Shown here piece by piece: positions 1 through 8,322 of a stretch of 64,000 nt of DNA; positions within the stretch are counted from its first letter, which is position 1, and each line of letters opens with the position of its first letter. Made by a program: the position numbers and the translations under genes. The stretch is from Saccharopolyspora aridisoli (GTDB lineage Bacteria > Actinomycetota > Actinomycetes > Mycobacteriales > Pseudonocardiaceae), in contig NZ_SMKV01000006.1 of assembly GCF_004348445.1 (NCBI RefSeq), positions 124,001-188,000 of the forward strand. Direction: 5' to 3'. Under the pieces are notes generated by a model that saw only the letters and a program-made list of their open reading frames with translations, ran no database searches and was not told where the DNA came from.

Positions 1-637
1 CCGCACGCGCATCGACATGTCCAGCGGCCGGCTGGTCGTGCGGGCCCCGTCGAACGCACCGCTGCGCGGAGTTCCACTCGCGGTGCGGGTCACCGCGCCG
101 CTGGGCTCCGAGGTCGGCGTGCAGAGCGGGTCCGCCGAGGTCGCCGTGTCTGGTGCTGCCGGGAAGGTCAACGTGCAGGCCGGGACGGGAACCGTCTCGA
201 TCGAGGAGGCCACCGACCGGGCCACCGTGCGCAGCGGCTCCGGACACCTCCGGCTGGGCGCCATGCGGGGCGGCGTGCACGCGCGCTCCGGGCGCGGTGA
301 TGTCGAGGTCGGCGTCATCGAGGCGCCGTCCTCGGTGGCCAACGGGTCCGGTGCCGTCTGGCTCGGCGAGGTCTCCGCCGACGTGCTGGTGCGCAGCGGC
401 AGCGGTGACATCACCCTGGCCGACGCGGTCGACGGGCAGATCGAGCTGATCACCGGGTCCGGTGAGCTGCAGGTGTCGGTCCACCGCGGCACGAGCGCCG
501 AGGTCGACCTGACCTCGTCCACCGGTGCCGCTCGCAGCGATCTGGACGTCGCTGATCAGCGACCGGAGACCGAGCCAACGCTGCGCATCTTCGGCCGCAC
601 GGGCAGCGGCGACGCCGTGCTCACCACCGCCAGCTGA
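1..637 (+). CDS. DUF4097-type beta-repeat protein, C-terminal part (5' cut by window)
   Basis: The frame is open from base 2 and ends at TGA 635-637; an ATG at 17 is internal rather than a convincing start, because the coding pattern already runs at the window edge. The visible ~210 residues are a chain of short beta-type repeats around the motif SGSG (VRSGSGHL, VRSGSGDITL, ITGSGELQV, GRTGSGDAV), typical of the DUF4097 / putative adhesin beta-helix family. Such proteins are often encoded beside sigma-factor or PspC-type envelope-stress genes, but the upstream neighbour is outside the window. No signal peptide or membrane segment is present in the visible part. Molecular function is unknown. 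Confidence 0.8.
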   Translation, partial: RTRIDMSSGRLVVRAPSNAPLRGVPLAVRVTAPLGSEVGVQSGSAEVAVSGAAGKVNVQAGTGTVSIEEATDRATVRSGSGHLRLGAMRGGVHARSGRGDVEVGVIEAPSSVANGSGAVWLGEVSADVLVRSGSGDITLADAVDGQIELITGSGELQVSVHRGTSAEVDLTSSTGAARSDLDVADQRPETEPTLRIFGRTGSGDAVLTTAS

Positions 638-713
638 CGGAGTGGGACGGGTTTGCTTGGCAGCGCCGGTAGCGGAGGCTGAGTCCTACACCGGAACAGC
701 GCCTGAGCTAAGG

Positions 714-855
714 GCGTTTTTGAACGCGGCGAAGCCGCTGTCTCAGGTGTGGGACTCAGCTCGCACCGCGGGTTCCTCAACGGCTTCGTGGCGAGCACGC
801 CGCAAGACGTACTCGAGGAGTGATGCGCGGAGTTCACGGAGCCGCTGCGCTTCCC
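714..855 (+). repeat. Dispersed intergenic repeat family 1, copy a
   Basis: A hairpin GCGGCGAAGCCGC (726-738) is followed by GCACCGCGGGTTC, ACGGCTTCG, GCGAGCACGCCGC and CGGAGCCGCT. The same blocks in the same order occur near 11.8, 18.3, 50.4 and, inverted, 62.8 kb. This copy lies between two convergent genes and supplies the last residues and the stop codon (834-836) of the minus-strand glycosylase-like gene. Bases 638-713 hold nothing else recognisable. Confidence 0.7.
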
Positions 856-2123
856 CCTTCGGGGTTTCCGGCACCCTCACCGCCACGCAGAGGAGCTCCC
901 TGATCAGTTCCTAGTTCGGCGTTCAGCGGGCGGATCAGGTCACCCCGTTCGCCGACCACGACGTCGTCGAGTCCGAGCCAGGTCGCCATCTCGCGCAGAG
1001 TGGCGGCCAGCTCAGGCGCTACGGGCGCGGCGTCGCGGCCGGGTTCCAAGAACGCTCCGGGGACCCGGAGCACGCCGGCCGCCCGGTCGGCCTTGAGATC
1101 GACGCGGGCGACGAGCTCACCGTCGAGGAGGAAGGGGAAGACGTAGTAGCCGTACTGCCGCTTGGGCTCCGGCACGTAGATCTCGATGCGGTAGCGGAAG
1201 CCGAAGATGCGCTCGGCACGCGAGCGCTCCCAGATCAGCGGGTCGAACGGGCACAGCAGCGCCCGGCCGGCCACCTCGCGGGGAGCGCGGGCCTCAGCGT
1301 GGCGGTAGGCGGGCTGACGCCATCCCCGCACCACGACCGGTTCGAGCACGCCGCCTTCGACGAGCTCCGCGACCGCCTGCTTCGACTGGTCCGGGGACAG
1401 CCGGTAGTAGTCGCGCAGATCGGTCTCGGTGCCGATGCCCAGGGCCTGGGCGGAGCGCTCCACCAGTCCGCGAACAGCTTCGGAGTCCTCGGGCTCGTGC
1501 GCGAGGACGTCGGCGGGCAGCACGCGTTCCGGCAGGTCGTAGAGCCGCTCGAAACCTCGGCGAGTGCCGGTGGTCAGCTCCCCCATCGCGAACAGCAGCT
1601 CGCAGACCCGCTTGGTGTCGGTGCGGTTCCACCACGGGCCGCGCCCCTGCCGCTCACCACCGCCGAGCTCGCGCTCCAACTGGCCCGCACCGATCGGGCC
1701 GAGTTCCTTGACGGCGTTCAGCACGTCGTTGACCAGCTCGGGGTTCTGCTCCAGCAGCTCGCGAGACCGCTTGCGCCACCCACCGCCGTGCTCGCGCATC
1801 CGCCAGCGCAGCAGCGGCCAGTCCTCGACCGGGATCAGCGACGCCTCGTGCGCCCAGTACTCGACGAGCATCCGGGGCTGCCGGGCGGTGTGCGACCACG
1901 CAGCGGTGTCGACCAGCTCCGCCGGGTAAGCACCGAGCCTGCTGAAAAGCGGCATGTAGTGGGCGCGCACCGCGACGTTGACCGAATCCAGCTGCAACAG
2001 CTTGGTCCGGGACAGGACCCGCTGGAGGTGCCGGCGGGTCACCGCTCCGCGCGGTCGCGGGTCGGCGAAGCCCTGCGCCGCCAGAGCCATTCGCCGTGCC
2101 GTGTCGTTGCTGATGGTCTGCAC
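834..2123 (-). CDS. YcaQ/AlkX-type winged-helix DNA glycosylase (HTH_42 family)
   Basis: A 429-residue protein of the winged-helix HTH_42 family, whose characterised members (E. coli YcaQ/AlkX, Streptomyces AlkZ) are glycosylases that remove bulky alkylated purines and unhook interstrand crosslinks. The YcaQ-like subgroup is described as carrying a Q-hydrophobic-D catalytic motif; here QLD is at residues 44-46 in the block LLQLDSVNVAVRAHYM. Other family landmarks are AHEASLIP, the WWNRTDTKRVCELLF wing region and QYGYYVFPFLLDG near the C terminus. GTG 2123 was chosen because family homology begins there; the frame is open further upstream but overlaps the divergent GNAT promoter. The last ~15 residues (rich in G, S and A) are encoded inside an intergenic repeat, so the native C terminus may have been replaced. 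Substrate is inferred from the family. Confidence 0.82.
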   Translation of the reverse strand: MQTISNDTARRMALAAQGFADPRPRGAVTRRHLQRVLSRTKLLQLDSVNVAVRAHYMPLFSRLGAYPAELVDTAAWSHTARQPRMLVEYWAHEASLIPVEDWPLLRWRMREHGGGWRKRSRELLEQNPELVNDVLNAVKELGPIGAGQLERELGGGERQGRGPWWNRTDTKRVCELLFAMGELTTGTRRGFERLYDLPERVLPADVLAHEPEDSEAVRGLVERSAQALGIGTETDLRDYYRLSPDQSKQAVAELVEGGVLEPVVVRGWRQPAYRHAEARAPREVAGRALLCPFDPLIWERSRAERIFGFRYRIEIYVPEPKRQYGYYVFPFLLDGELVARVDLKADRAAGVLRVPGAFLEPGRDAAPVAPELAATLREMATWLGLDDVVVGERGDLIRPLNAELGTDQGAPLRGGEGAGNPEGGSAAAP

Positions 2124-2188
2124 CTGGGCGATCGTGCCAGCACACCCCGACAACGCGGACTGCTGGCGCGTGCTCGGAACCGACACGT

Positions 2189-2194
2189 TAGGTT
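2189..2194 (+). promoter_or_regulatory. -10 box TAGGTT for a leaderless GNAT mRNA
   Basis: TAGGTT lies 7 nt before ATG 2202 and no Shine-Dalgarno sequence precedes that ATG. In actinobacteria TAnnnT at this distance places the transcription start on or next to the start codon. No clear -35 is visible. This is an inference from spacing. Confidence 0.5.
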
Positions 2195-2201
2195 GTCGCG
2201 C

Positions 2202-2765
2202 ATGGCTGAAGCCGATGTGCGCGAAGCAGTGGCGTCCGACGCCGCCGAGATCGCGCGCATTCAGGTCGAGACGTGGCAGACCGCCTACGCCGAAATCCTC
2301 TCCCCCTCCGTGCTGGCCGGGCTGGACAGCGGCGACGTCGAGCAGGAGTGGCGAGAAGCCGTCACCGCTGGCGCGGCCACCGTGCTGCTCGCGATCGAGG
2401 GTCACTGGACCGTGGGTTTCTGCGTCGCAGGCCCTGCCCCGGAATCCGAAGTCGCCGCCGCGGACGGCTCAGTCCCCGATGACGCATCGACGACGGTGCT
2501 GGTCAGCTCGCTGCTGGTGGAGCCGCGATGGGGTCGTCGGGGGCACGCCGGACGATTGCTCGGCACGATGGGGCGTCGGTTCGCCAAGCACGGCGCGACG
2601 CGTGGCATCGCGTGGGTTCCGGAGTCGGACTCCGCCTCGCTGTCGTTCTACCGCGCTGCGGGGTGGTCGCCGGACGGCACTGTTCGCACGTTGGACGCAG
2701 GTGGGCGCCCGCTTCGCGAGATGCGCCTGACCGGTCCGCTGGAATTCGAGTTCGAGCACCACTGA
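2202..2765 (+). CDS. GNAT family N-acetyltransferase
   Basis: A 187-residue single-domain acetyltransferase. The acetyl-CoA binding motif A is visible as VSSLLVEPRWGRRGHAGRLL (about residues 99-118; RRGHAG corresponds to R/Q-x-x-G-x-A/G). Motif B follows as SLSFYRAAGWSPDG. The N-terminal VREAVASDAAEIARIQVETW is typical of GNAT helix 1. The gene is divergent from the glycosylase-like gene with only 78 bp between start codons. The substrate cannot be read from sequence. ATG 2202 was chosen over the longer open frame because homology begins there and a TAnnnT box sits 7 nt upstream. Confidence 0.85.
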   Translation: MAEADVREAVASDAAEIARIQVETWQTAYAEILSPSVLAGLDSGDVEQEWREAVTAGAATVLLAIEGHWTVGFCVAGPAPESEVAAADGSVPDDASTTVLVSSLLVEPRWGRRGHAGRLLGTMGRRFAKHGATRGIAWVPESDSASLSFYRAAGWSPDGTVRTLDAGGRPLREMRLTGPLEFEFEHH

Positions 2766-2787
2766 CGCCTGTCCCCGGGAGCCGAAA

Positions 2788-3282
2788 GTGCTGACCATCA
2801 TCGGGTTGCTGTCCACCACCTTCGGTGTGTCCGTGGCCTCCGCGCTCCTCCCGCTGATCAGCGTCGAGCTGTTCGCGGTGGGCCTGGTGCTCAAGGAACC
2901 CGACATCCCCTGGTGGGTACTAGCGCTGGTCATCGCCACCGGTCAGATCGGCGGCAAGCTCCTCCACTTCTACGCGGCCAGGGGCAACATCCGCCTCCCC
3001 GCATTCATGCGCAGGGAGAAGGAGGAGAAGCCGGCGACCAAGGGCCGCTGGAAGTCGTGGCTGGAGCAGTTCCGCGAGAACTGCCGGACCCGCCCGGTCT
3101 GGGCGGGGACCGTCCTGCTGATCAGCGCCGCCGCCAGCCTTCCCCCGTTCGCGGCGGTGGCCATCATCGCCGGTTGGGCCAAGGTGCCGGTGTCGACGTT
3201 CCTGATCACCGGTTTCATCGGCCGCTTCGCCCGCTTCGGCGTCTTGGCCGCGGCCCCAGCAGCGATGGCCGCCTGGCTCTGA
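2788..3282 (+). CDS. Small VTT/DedA-like integral membrane protein (YqaA-like)
   Basis: A 164-residue membrane protein with three or four hydrophobic segments: residues 4-32, 42-60 with GQIGGKLLHFYAARG, 105-128 and 138-164. The GQxxGK/YxxGR pattern, a charged cytoplasmic loop (MRREKEEKPATKGRWKSW) and a second half ending GFIGRFARFGVLA fit the VTT (SNARE-associated, DedA/YqaA) fold, which acts in lipid or membrane homeostasis. It follows the GNAT gene by 22 bp in the same direction and probably shares its transcript. Start is GTG 2788 after CGGGAG. Function is inferred from fold only. Confidence 0.65.
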   Translation: MLTIIGLLSTTFGVSVASALLPLISVELFAVGLVLKEPDIPWWVLALVIATGQIGGKLLHFYAARGNIRLPAFMRREKEEKPATKGRWKSWLEQFRENCRTRPVWAGTVLLISAAASLPPFAAVAIIAGWAKVPVSTFLITGFIGRFARFGVLAAAPAAMAAWL

Positions 3283-3483
3283 CCGCGAGAACCCCGACCT
3301 CAGCGGAAGGGCGAGTTCCGCTCCCTCTGGAGGTCTGGAGATCACGAGCACGGCTCCGAGGTCGACGCCCGGCAGGACCCACACCGACTCGCGTTGGCGA
3401 CGCCGCCGGTGAGCAGCACGGCGCTCATGGCGAGCACACCGGAGCAGCGGCGCGGCGGAGGACTTGGACATGTTGCTCCTGGT

Positions 3484-3509
3484 CCTCCACCGGCCGCGGC
3501 CGGTGGAGG
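3484..3509 (-). terminator. Perfect GC-rich palindrome after the YeeE gene
   Basis: CCTCCACCGGCC is followed at once by its complement (arms 3484-3496 and 3497-3509), abutting the stop codon of the minus-strand transporter gene. It could terminate that transcript and the convergent VTT transcript. There is no U-tract, as is common in actinobacteria. The remaining ~200 bp down to 3283 show nothing recognisable. Confidence 0.6.
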
Positions 3510-4748
3510 TCAGCAGACGGCGTCCGAGGGCTTGGGGTTGCCCAGTCCGAACAGCGGCCGCAGCGCGACACCGGCGTAGGTGCCGACGATGGCCATCACA
3601 CCCCACAGCCAGCCGTGCAGGCTGAACGAGGCGATGCCGGAGAAGTAGGCGCCGATGTTGCAGCCGCCTGCGAAGCGCGCACCGATGCCCATCATGATCC
3701 CGCCGAGCACGGCGCCGACGGCCATCCGCCACGGGATCTTGCGGTGCAGGGTGAACGCCCCGGCCAGGGCGGCGGCGATCAGCGCGCCAACCATGATCCC
3801 GAAGTCCATCACCGAGATCCGGTCGGTGAGCACGGATGCGGTGAGCTTCGCCGCGTTCTCCGGGTCCTGCCAGAACGGGGCACCGGAGACGTCGACGCCG
3901 ATCCAGCCGAGGATCTTCGCGCCCCACAGGGCGAACGCGGAGGTGATGCCCCACGAGCTGCCGGAGACGAACAGCGTCGCCGCGTTGAGCGCGGCCAGCA
4001 GCACCGCGCCGACCCACAGCGGCCAGGAGCCGCGCAGGGCGCGCAGCACGCCCTTGGCGATCGGTGGCTGGTCGATCGGCGGAGGCGTGCGGCGCCGCTC
4101 GACCAGCAGCGACACCCCCACGACGACACCGATGATGACCAGCGTGATCAGCACTCCACCGGCGTAGCCCAGCGGGGTCTCGGCCAGCGAGACCTTCGGG
4201 CCGATGCTCTGCACGCTCTTGATGAACGGCGAGATGAACGCGGTGAACACCGAGCCGGCGATGAACCCGCCGAGGGTGAAGATGATCGCGGTCTGCCCGC
4301 TGCCGACCGCGAAGAGCGTGCCGGAGGCGCAGGAGCCGCCGACCTGCATGCCGACGCCGAACAGGAACGCACCGAACACGACGCCGAGGCCAGCGGTCTG
4401 GAGCTGCGGTTCGGGCGTGCCGGACAGCGAGTACCCGCTGCCGAGGATCCCCGCGAACAGCACGGACGCCACGCCCAGCATGAGCATGTGCGCGCGGATC
4501 GCGCGACCCTGTCCCACGGTGATCAGCTGGCGCCATGCCGAGGTGAACCCGAACCGGGAGTGGAACAGCACCAGTCCCAGGGCGAGGCCGACGCCGTAGA
4601 GCACGGTCATCTTCCACCCGGCCGCGTTGGCCACGGCGAGCCCGAGCACGACGGCGACCGCGATGCCGATCGCCACGACTCCCCGTTGCGCGGGCGGTGC
4701 CGTGCGCACCGGCCGTGGCGCCGGTCTTTCAACTTCCACGACAGACAT
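3510..4748 (-). CDS. YeeE/YedE family sulfur-compound (thiosulfate) transporter
   Basis: A 412-residue polytopic membrane protein built of two homologous YeeE/YedE (Sulf_transp) repeats. The hallmark cysteine motifs are GGSCASGTLFAVGSG in the first half and AGGCNIGAYFSGIA in the second; in the structurally studied TsuA family these cysteines line the path for thiosulfate. About nine to eleven hydrophobic segments are visible. ATG 4748 was chosen because GGAGGAG precedes it and the upstream frame lacks membrane character. No TusA, rhodanese or sulfite gene is recognisable next to it; the upstream 700 bp hold only what may be coding remnants. Confidence 0.85.
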   Translation of the reverse strand: MSVVEVERPAPRPVRTAPPAQRGVVAIGIAVAVVLGLAVANAAGWKMTVLYGVGLALGLVLFHSRFGFTSAWRQLITVGQGRAIRAHMLMLGVASVLFAGILGSGYSLSGTPEPQLQTAGLGVVFGAFLFGVGMQVGGSCASGTLFAVGSGQTAIIFTLGGFIAGSVFTAFISPFIKSVQSIGPKVSLAETPLGYAGGVLITLVIIGVVVGVSLLVERRRTPPPIDQPPIAKGVLRALRGSWPLWVGAVLLAALNAATLFVSGSSWGITSAFALWGAKILGWIGVDVSGAPFWQDPENAAKLTASVLTDRISVMDFGIMVGALIAAALAGAFTLHRKIPWRMAVGAVLGGIMMGIGARFAGGCNIGAYFSGIASFSLHGWLWGVMAIVGTYAGVALRPLFGLGNPKPSDAVC

Positions 4749-5460
4749 CTGCACTCCTACTCCTCCGTGACCGGAACCGGAGACGGCCACGATCGTCCCC
4801 TGCGGGATGACTGGCCGAGGTTCCGCCATGCTCGTACCCGCCCAGCCGCATGACGTCGACCTGGGCGGAGACGGCGATCTCGCGGCGATGTCCTCGCCGC
4901 GGGCCCACTCCCGGTATCCGGGCAGCGACGGCGGGTTGCCGAAGGCACTCGCCTGTGAGGGCGCTGCGGTCGCGCCGGTCGAAGCGCAGCGGCAGCGCCG
5001 CGCCCGACGGTCGAGTTCACCACCGGACCGTGCAACAGCCAGGGCGCGAGGTGCATTCCGCACAGGTGTTCACTGGCCCCAAAGGTGTGGGACACGTCAT
5101 CCCAGCCCGATACCCGCACCAGCGTTTCCGTCGTGGTTGTCGCTGATGGGAACGCCGCGGTGGGCGGCTTCGGCGAGGACGAGACGTCGCTCGCGGCCTT
5201 GCCGAGGGGTGTGTCGTCGCCCACGACGGACAGCGAGGACCTCCAGCTCGGCCAGGTCGCAGACCTCGCGCAGCGCGTCGGCGTCCTCGACGAGCAGTGC
5301 GTGTTCGGGCAGATCACCGGCGCTGGCGCGCCGTGCGCCACCGATGCCGAGCCCGCGGTGTACCCCGGAACCGGTCCGCAAGGCTCTGCGATGGTTCCAC
5401 GGGCACGACGCCGAGGCCGCCGCCAACGCATCGACTTGAGAGGTGCTGCTGAGCCGAGGC
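4749..5460 (-). pseudogene. Gene-free stretch with possible decayed coding remnants
   Basis: No intact frame with normal coding character exists in these 712 bp. On the minus strand protein-like stretches appear in alternating frames: GDLPEHALLVEDADALREVC then DLAELEVLAV in one frame, VGDDTPLGKAASD in a second, LVLAEAAHRGVPISDN back in the first, then VSGWDDVSHTFGASEHL in the second. Joined end to end they would read as one protein broken by about three frameshifts. I do not recognise the family. A non-coding explanation remains possible because short open stretches are common at this GC content. Confidence 0.3.
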
Positions 5461-5925
5461 TCAGGCCTTCTCGTCCCGTTCCAGGTCGATCGCCTTGCGC
5501 ATGGCCTTGCGGCCCCGGTTGCGGTCACCGGCCAGGTCGTAGGCCTGCGCGAGCGCGAACCAGCGGCGCCAGTCCTGCGGCGCCGTTTCGAGTTCGGACT
5601 GCTTGACGTCGAACCACTCGTCGGCGGCCTCCCGCACGACCCGGCCCGAGGGCCGGCGAGGCAGGTGCGAGACGTCGGGCAGCGCGCCCTCGTCGTCGAG
5701 CCTGCGGGCCAGCCGCTCGGTGGCGGCGCCGAAGCGCAGCTGGTCGGCGACGAGAACCGCGCCCAGCACGGGGAAGACCAGGATCGCCAGGCCGAGCGCG
5801 ATGAAGACCGGCTCACCGCTGGAGATCATCGTGATCGCGCGGCCGCCCATCAGCACCAGGTAGGCCAGCAGCACCAGCGCGACCACGAACGCGGCGGTGC
5901 GCGCGGTCATCAGCTGCTTGGCCAC
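5461..5925 (-). CDS. Small membrane protein with TPR-like C terminus, downstream of dapB
   Basis: A 154-residue protein with two transmembrane segments (about residues 11-33 and 40-62) followed by a cytoplasmic helical part. The C-terminal WRRWFALAQAYDLAGDRNRG resembles a single tetratricopeptide unit (W/L-x-A-x-A-Y-x-x-x-G). It starts at GTG 5925, one base after the dapB stop codon, so the two are surely co-transcribed and probably translationally coupled. Similar proteins are annotated as hypothetical in other actinobacteria. Role unknown. Confidence 0.7.
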   Translation of the reverse strand: MAKQLMTARTAAFVVALVLLAYLVLMGGRAITMISSGEPVFIALGLAILVFPVLGAVLVADQLRFGAATERLARRLDDEGALPDVSHLPRRPSGRVVREAADEWFDVKQSELETAPQDWRRWFALAQAYDLAGDRNRGRKAMRKAIDLERDEKA

Positions 5926-5926
5926 C

Positions 5927-6700
<774 letters not shown>

Positions 6701-6808
6701 TCACCCGAAGTCTAGGCATCGTGCGCGCGGCCACCCGACGACCCACCCCGCGTGGTGACCGACACCATCCCGGTGATCTGCACGAGCCCGTGGTCGTGCG
6801 CGCACGGA

Positions 6809-6876
6809 GGCGGTTGTGACCCGAACCGACCGGGCGAAAAGGGGCATCGATCCAACGCTTTCGGACCGAACTGCCC
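6809..6876. repeat. Imperfect palindromic repeat family 3, copy a
   Basis: The arms begin GGCGGTTGTGACCCGAAC and end TCGGACCGAACTGCCC, with GACCGGGCGAAA and GGCATCGATC in the middle. The same arrangement recurs at 42.4 and 56.6 kb. It lies between the M16 peptidase stop and dapB and could act as a bidirectional hairpin or REP-like element. Confidence 0.55.
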
Positions 6877-6882
6877 TCCTCC

Positions 6883-8223
6883 CTACACGCCTTCCGGGAG
6901 GTCCTCCGGAGTCTTGTAGGGGCCCACGACCGCGGTGGTGAAGTGCCGGTTGAGGAGCTCCTGCGCGAGGGTCGCGACGTCGTCGGGCGTGACCTCCTCG
7001 ATCTTGGCGAGGGTCTCCTCGACCGTGTAGTGACGGCCGTAGTTGAGCTCGGTCTTGCCGATGCGGCTCATCCGGGCCGCGCTGTCCTCCAGCCCCAGGA
7101 CCAGGCCACCCCGCAGCTGACCACGACCCCGATCGACCTCCTCCGCCGACAGGCCCTCGGCCGCGACGTCGGCGAGCACCGAGCGGATCACCGAGGCGAC
7201 CTCGCCCAAGCGCTCCGGCGTGCAGCCCGCGTAGACCGAGAACGTGCCCGCGTCCGAGTAGGCCGTGCTCGACGAGTACACCGAGTACGCCAGGCCCCGG
7301 CTCTCGCGGATCTCCTGGAACAGTCGCGAGCTCATCCCGCCACCGAGGGCCGCGTTGAGCACGCCCAGCGCGAAGCGCCGCTCGTCGTAGCGGTCCAGGG
7401 CCCGGCAACCCATCAGCAGGTGCGTCTGCTCGGTGTCGTCGGGCTGGAGCACGAGGCGCTCCTGCTTGGGCAGCCGGATCCGGCCGCCGCGCGGGGCTTG
7501 CGGGCGCTCGTCGCCGGCCAGCCGGTCGCCCAGCGCCTTGCGCAGCAGTCGCACCACCGTCGCGTGCTCGACGTTGCCCGCGACCGCGACGACCATCTTC
7601 GGCATCTGGTAGCTGCGCCGGTAGAAGCCGTGCACCCGGTTGCGGGTCATGTCGCTGATCGACTCCTCGGTCCCCAGCACCGAGCGCCCCAGCGGGCTGT
7701 CGCCGAGCACGGCCGTGGAGAACAGCTCGTGCAGCAGGTCCTCGGGATCGTCGTCGCGCATCGCGATCTCCTCCAGGACCACGTTGCGCTCCACGTCCAC
7801 GTCGGAGGCGTCGTTGACGGCGTCGAAGACCACGTCGCAGAGCATGTCGATGGCCAGCGGCAGGTCCTCGTCGAGCACGTGCGCGTAGTAGCAGGTGTGC
7901 TCCTTGGAGGTGAACGCGTTGAGCTCACCGCCGACGGCGTCGATCTCCTGCGCGATGCCCACCGCGGTCCGCTTCGCGGTCCCCTTGAACAGCAGGTGCT
8001 CCAGGTAGTGCGCAGCACCGGCTTGCGCCCTGGTCTCGTCGCGCGACCCCACGCCGACCCAGATGCCCACCGACGCGGAACGGACGCCGGGCACCGGTTC
8101 GGTGACCACGCGCAACCCGCCCGGCAACACCGTCCGCCGCACTTCCGCCGAACCGTTGTGACCGAGAACCCGGGTGGTCCCGGGACGTTGCAGGTGCCCG
8201 GCCGTCTGCTTCTGCTGCTTCAT
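6883..8223 (-). CDS. M16 family zinc metallopeptidase (PepR/MPP-beta-like)
   Basis: A 446-residue inverzincin-type peptidase related to mitochondrial processing peptidase beta. The HxxEH zinc motif is HYLEH (about residues 72-76) and the distal glutamate is in NVVLEEIAMRDDDPED. The C-terminal half keeps the family block GLAYSVYSSSTAYSDAGTF. It lies directly downstream of pnp, separated from it by a strong hairpin, and upstream of dapB; this order is widespread in actinobacteria but the natural substrate is not established. Start chosen at ATG 8223; an in-frame start at 8265 is possible and would add 14 residues. Confidence 0.9.
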   Translation of the reverse strand: MKQQKQTAGHLQRPGTTRVLGHNGSAEVRRTVLPGGLRVVTEPVPGVRSASVGIWVGVGSRDETRAQAGAAHYLEHLLFKGTAKRTAVGIAQEIDAVGGELNAFTSKEHTCYYAHVLDEDLPLAIDMLCDVVFDAVNDASDVDVERNVVLEEIAMRDDDPEDLLHELFSTAVLGDSPLGRSVLGTEESISDMTRNRVHGFYRRSYQMPKMVVAVAGNVEHATVVRLLRKALGDRLAGDERPQAPRGGRIRLPKQERLVLQPDDTEQTHLLMGCRALDRYDERRFALGVLNAALGGGMSSRLFQEIRESRGLAYSVYSSSTAYSDAGTFSVYAGCTPERLGEVASVIRSVLADVAAEGLSAEEVDRGRGQLRGGLVLGLEDSAARMSRIGKTELNYGRHYTVEETLAKIEEVTPDDVATLAQELLNRHFTTAVVGPYKTPEDLPEGV

Positions 8224-8272
8224 AACCCTGTTCTCGTCGCCTCCGCGCGTCTCCCGCGCACTCACGACAATA

Positions 8273-8302
8273 CGGCCCGCCCCGGTTGACCGGGGCGGGC
8301 CG
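8273..8302 (-). terminator. Terminator hairpin after pnp
   Basis: A 13-bp perfect GC stem, CGGCCCGCCCCGG (8273-8285) with its complement (8290-8302) around a TTGA loop, sits 20 bp beyond the pnp stop codon on the minus strand and about 50 bp before the peptidase start. Confidence 0.8.
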
Positions 8303-8322
8303 CATCGCGATTTCGGATCAGA

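Noticed and set aside
3342-3428. A 28-residue cysteine-containing peptide on the minus strand (MSAVLLTGGVANASRCGSCR start)
   Set aside because: No convincing ribosome-binding site, no neighbour conservation visible, and it lies beyond the YeeE terminator; probably chance.
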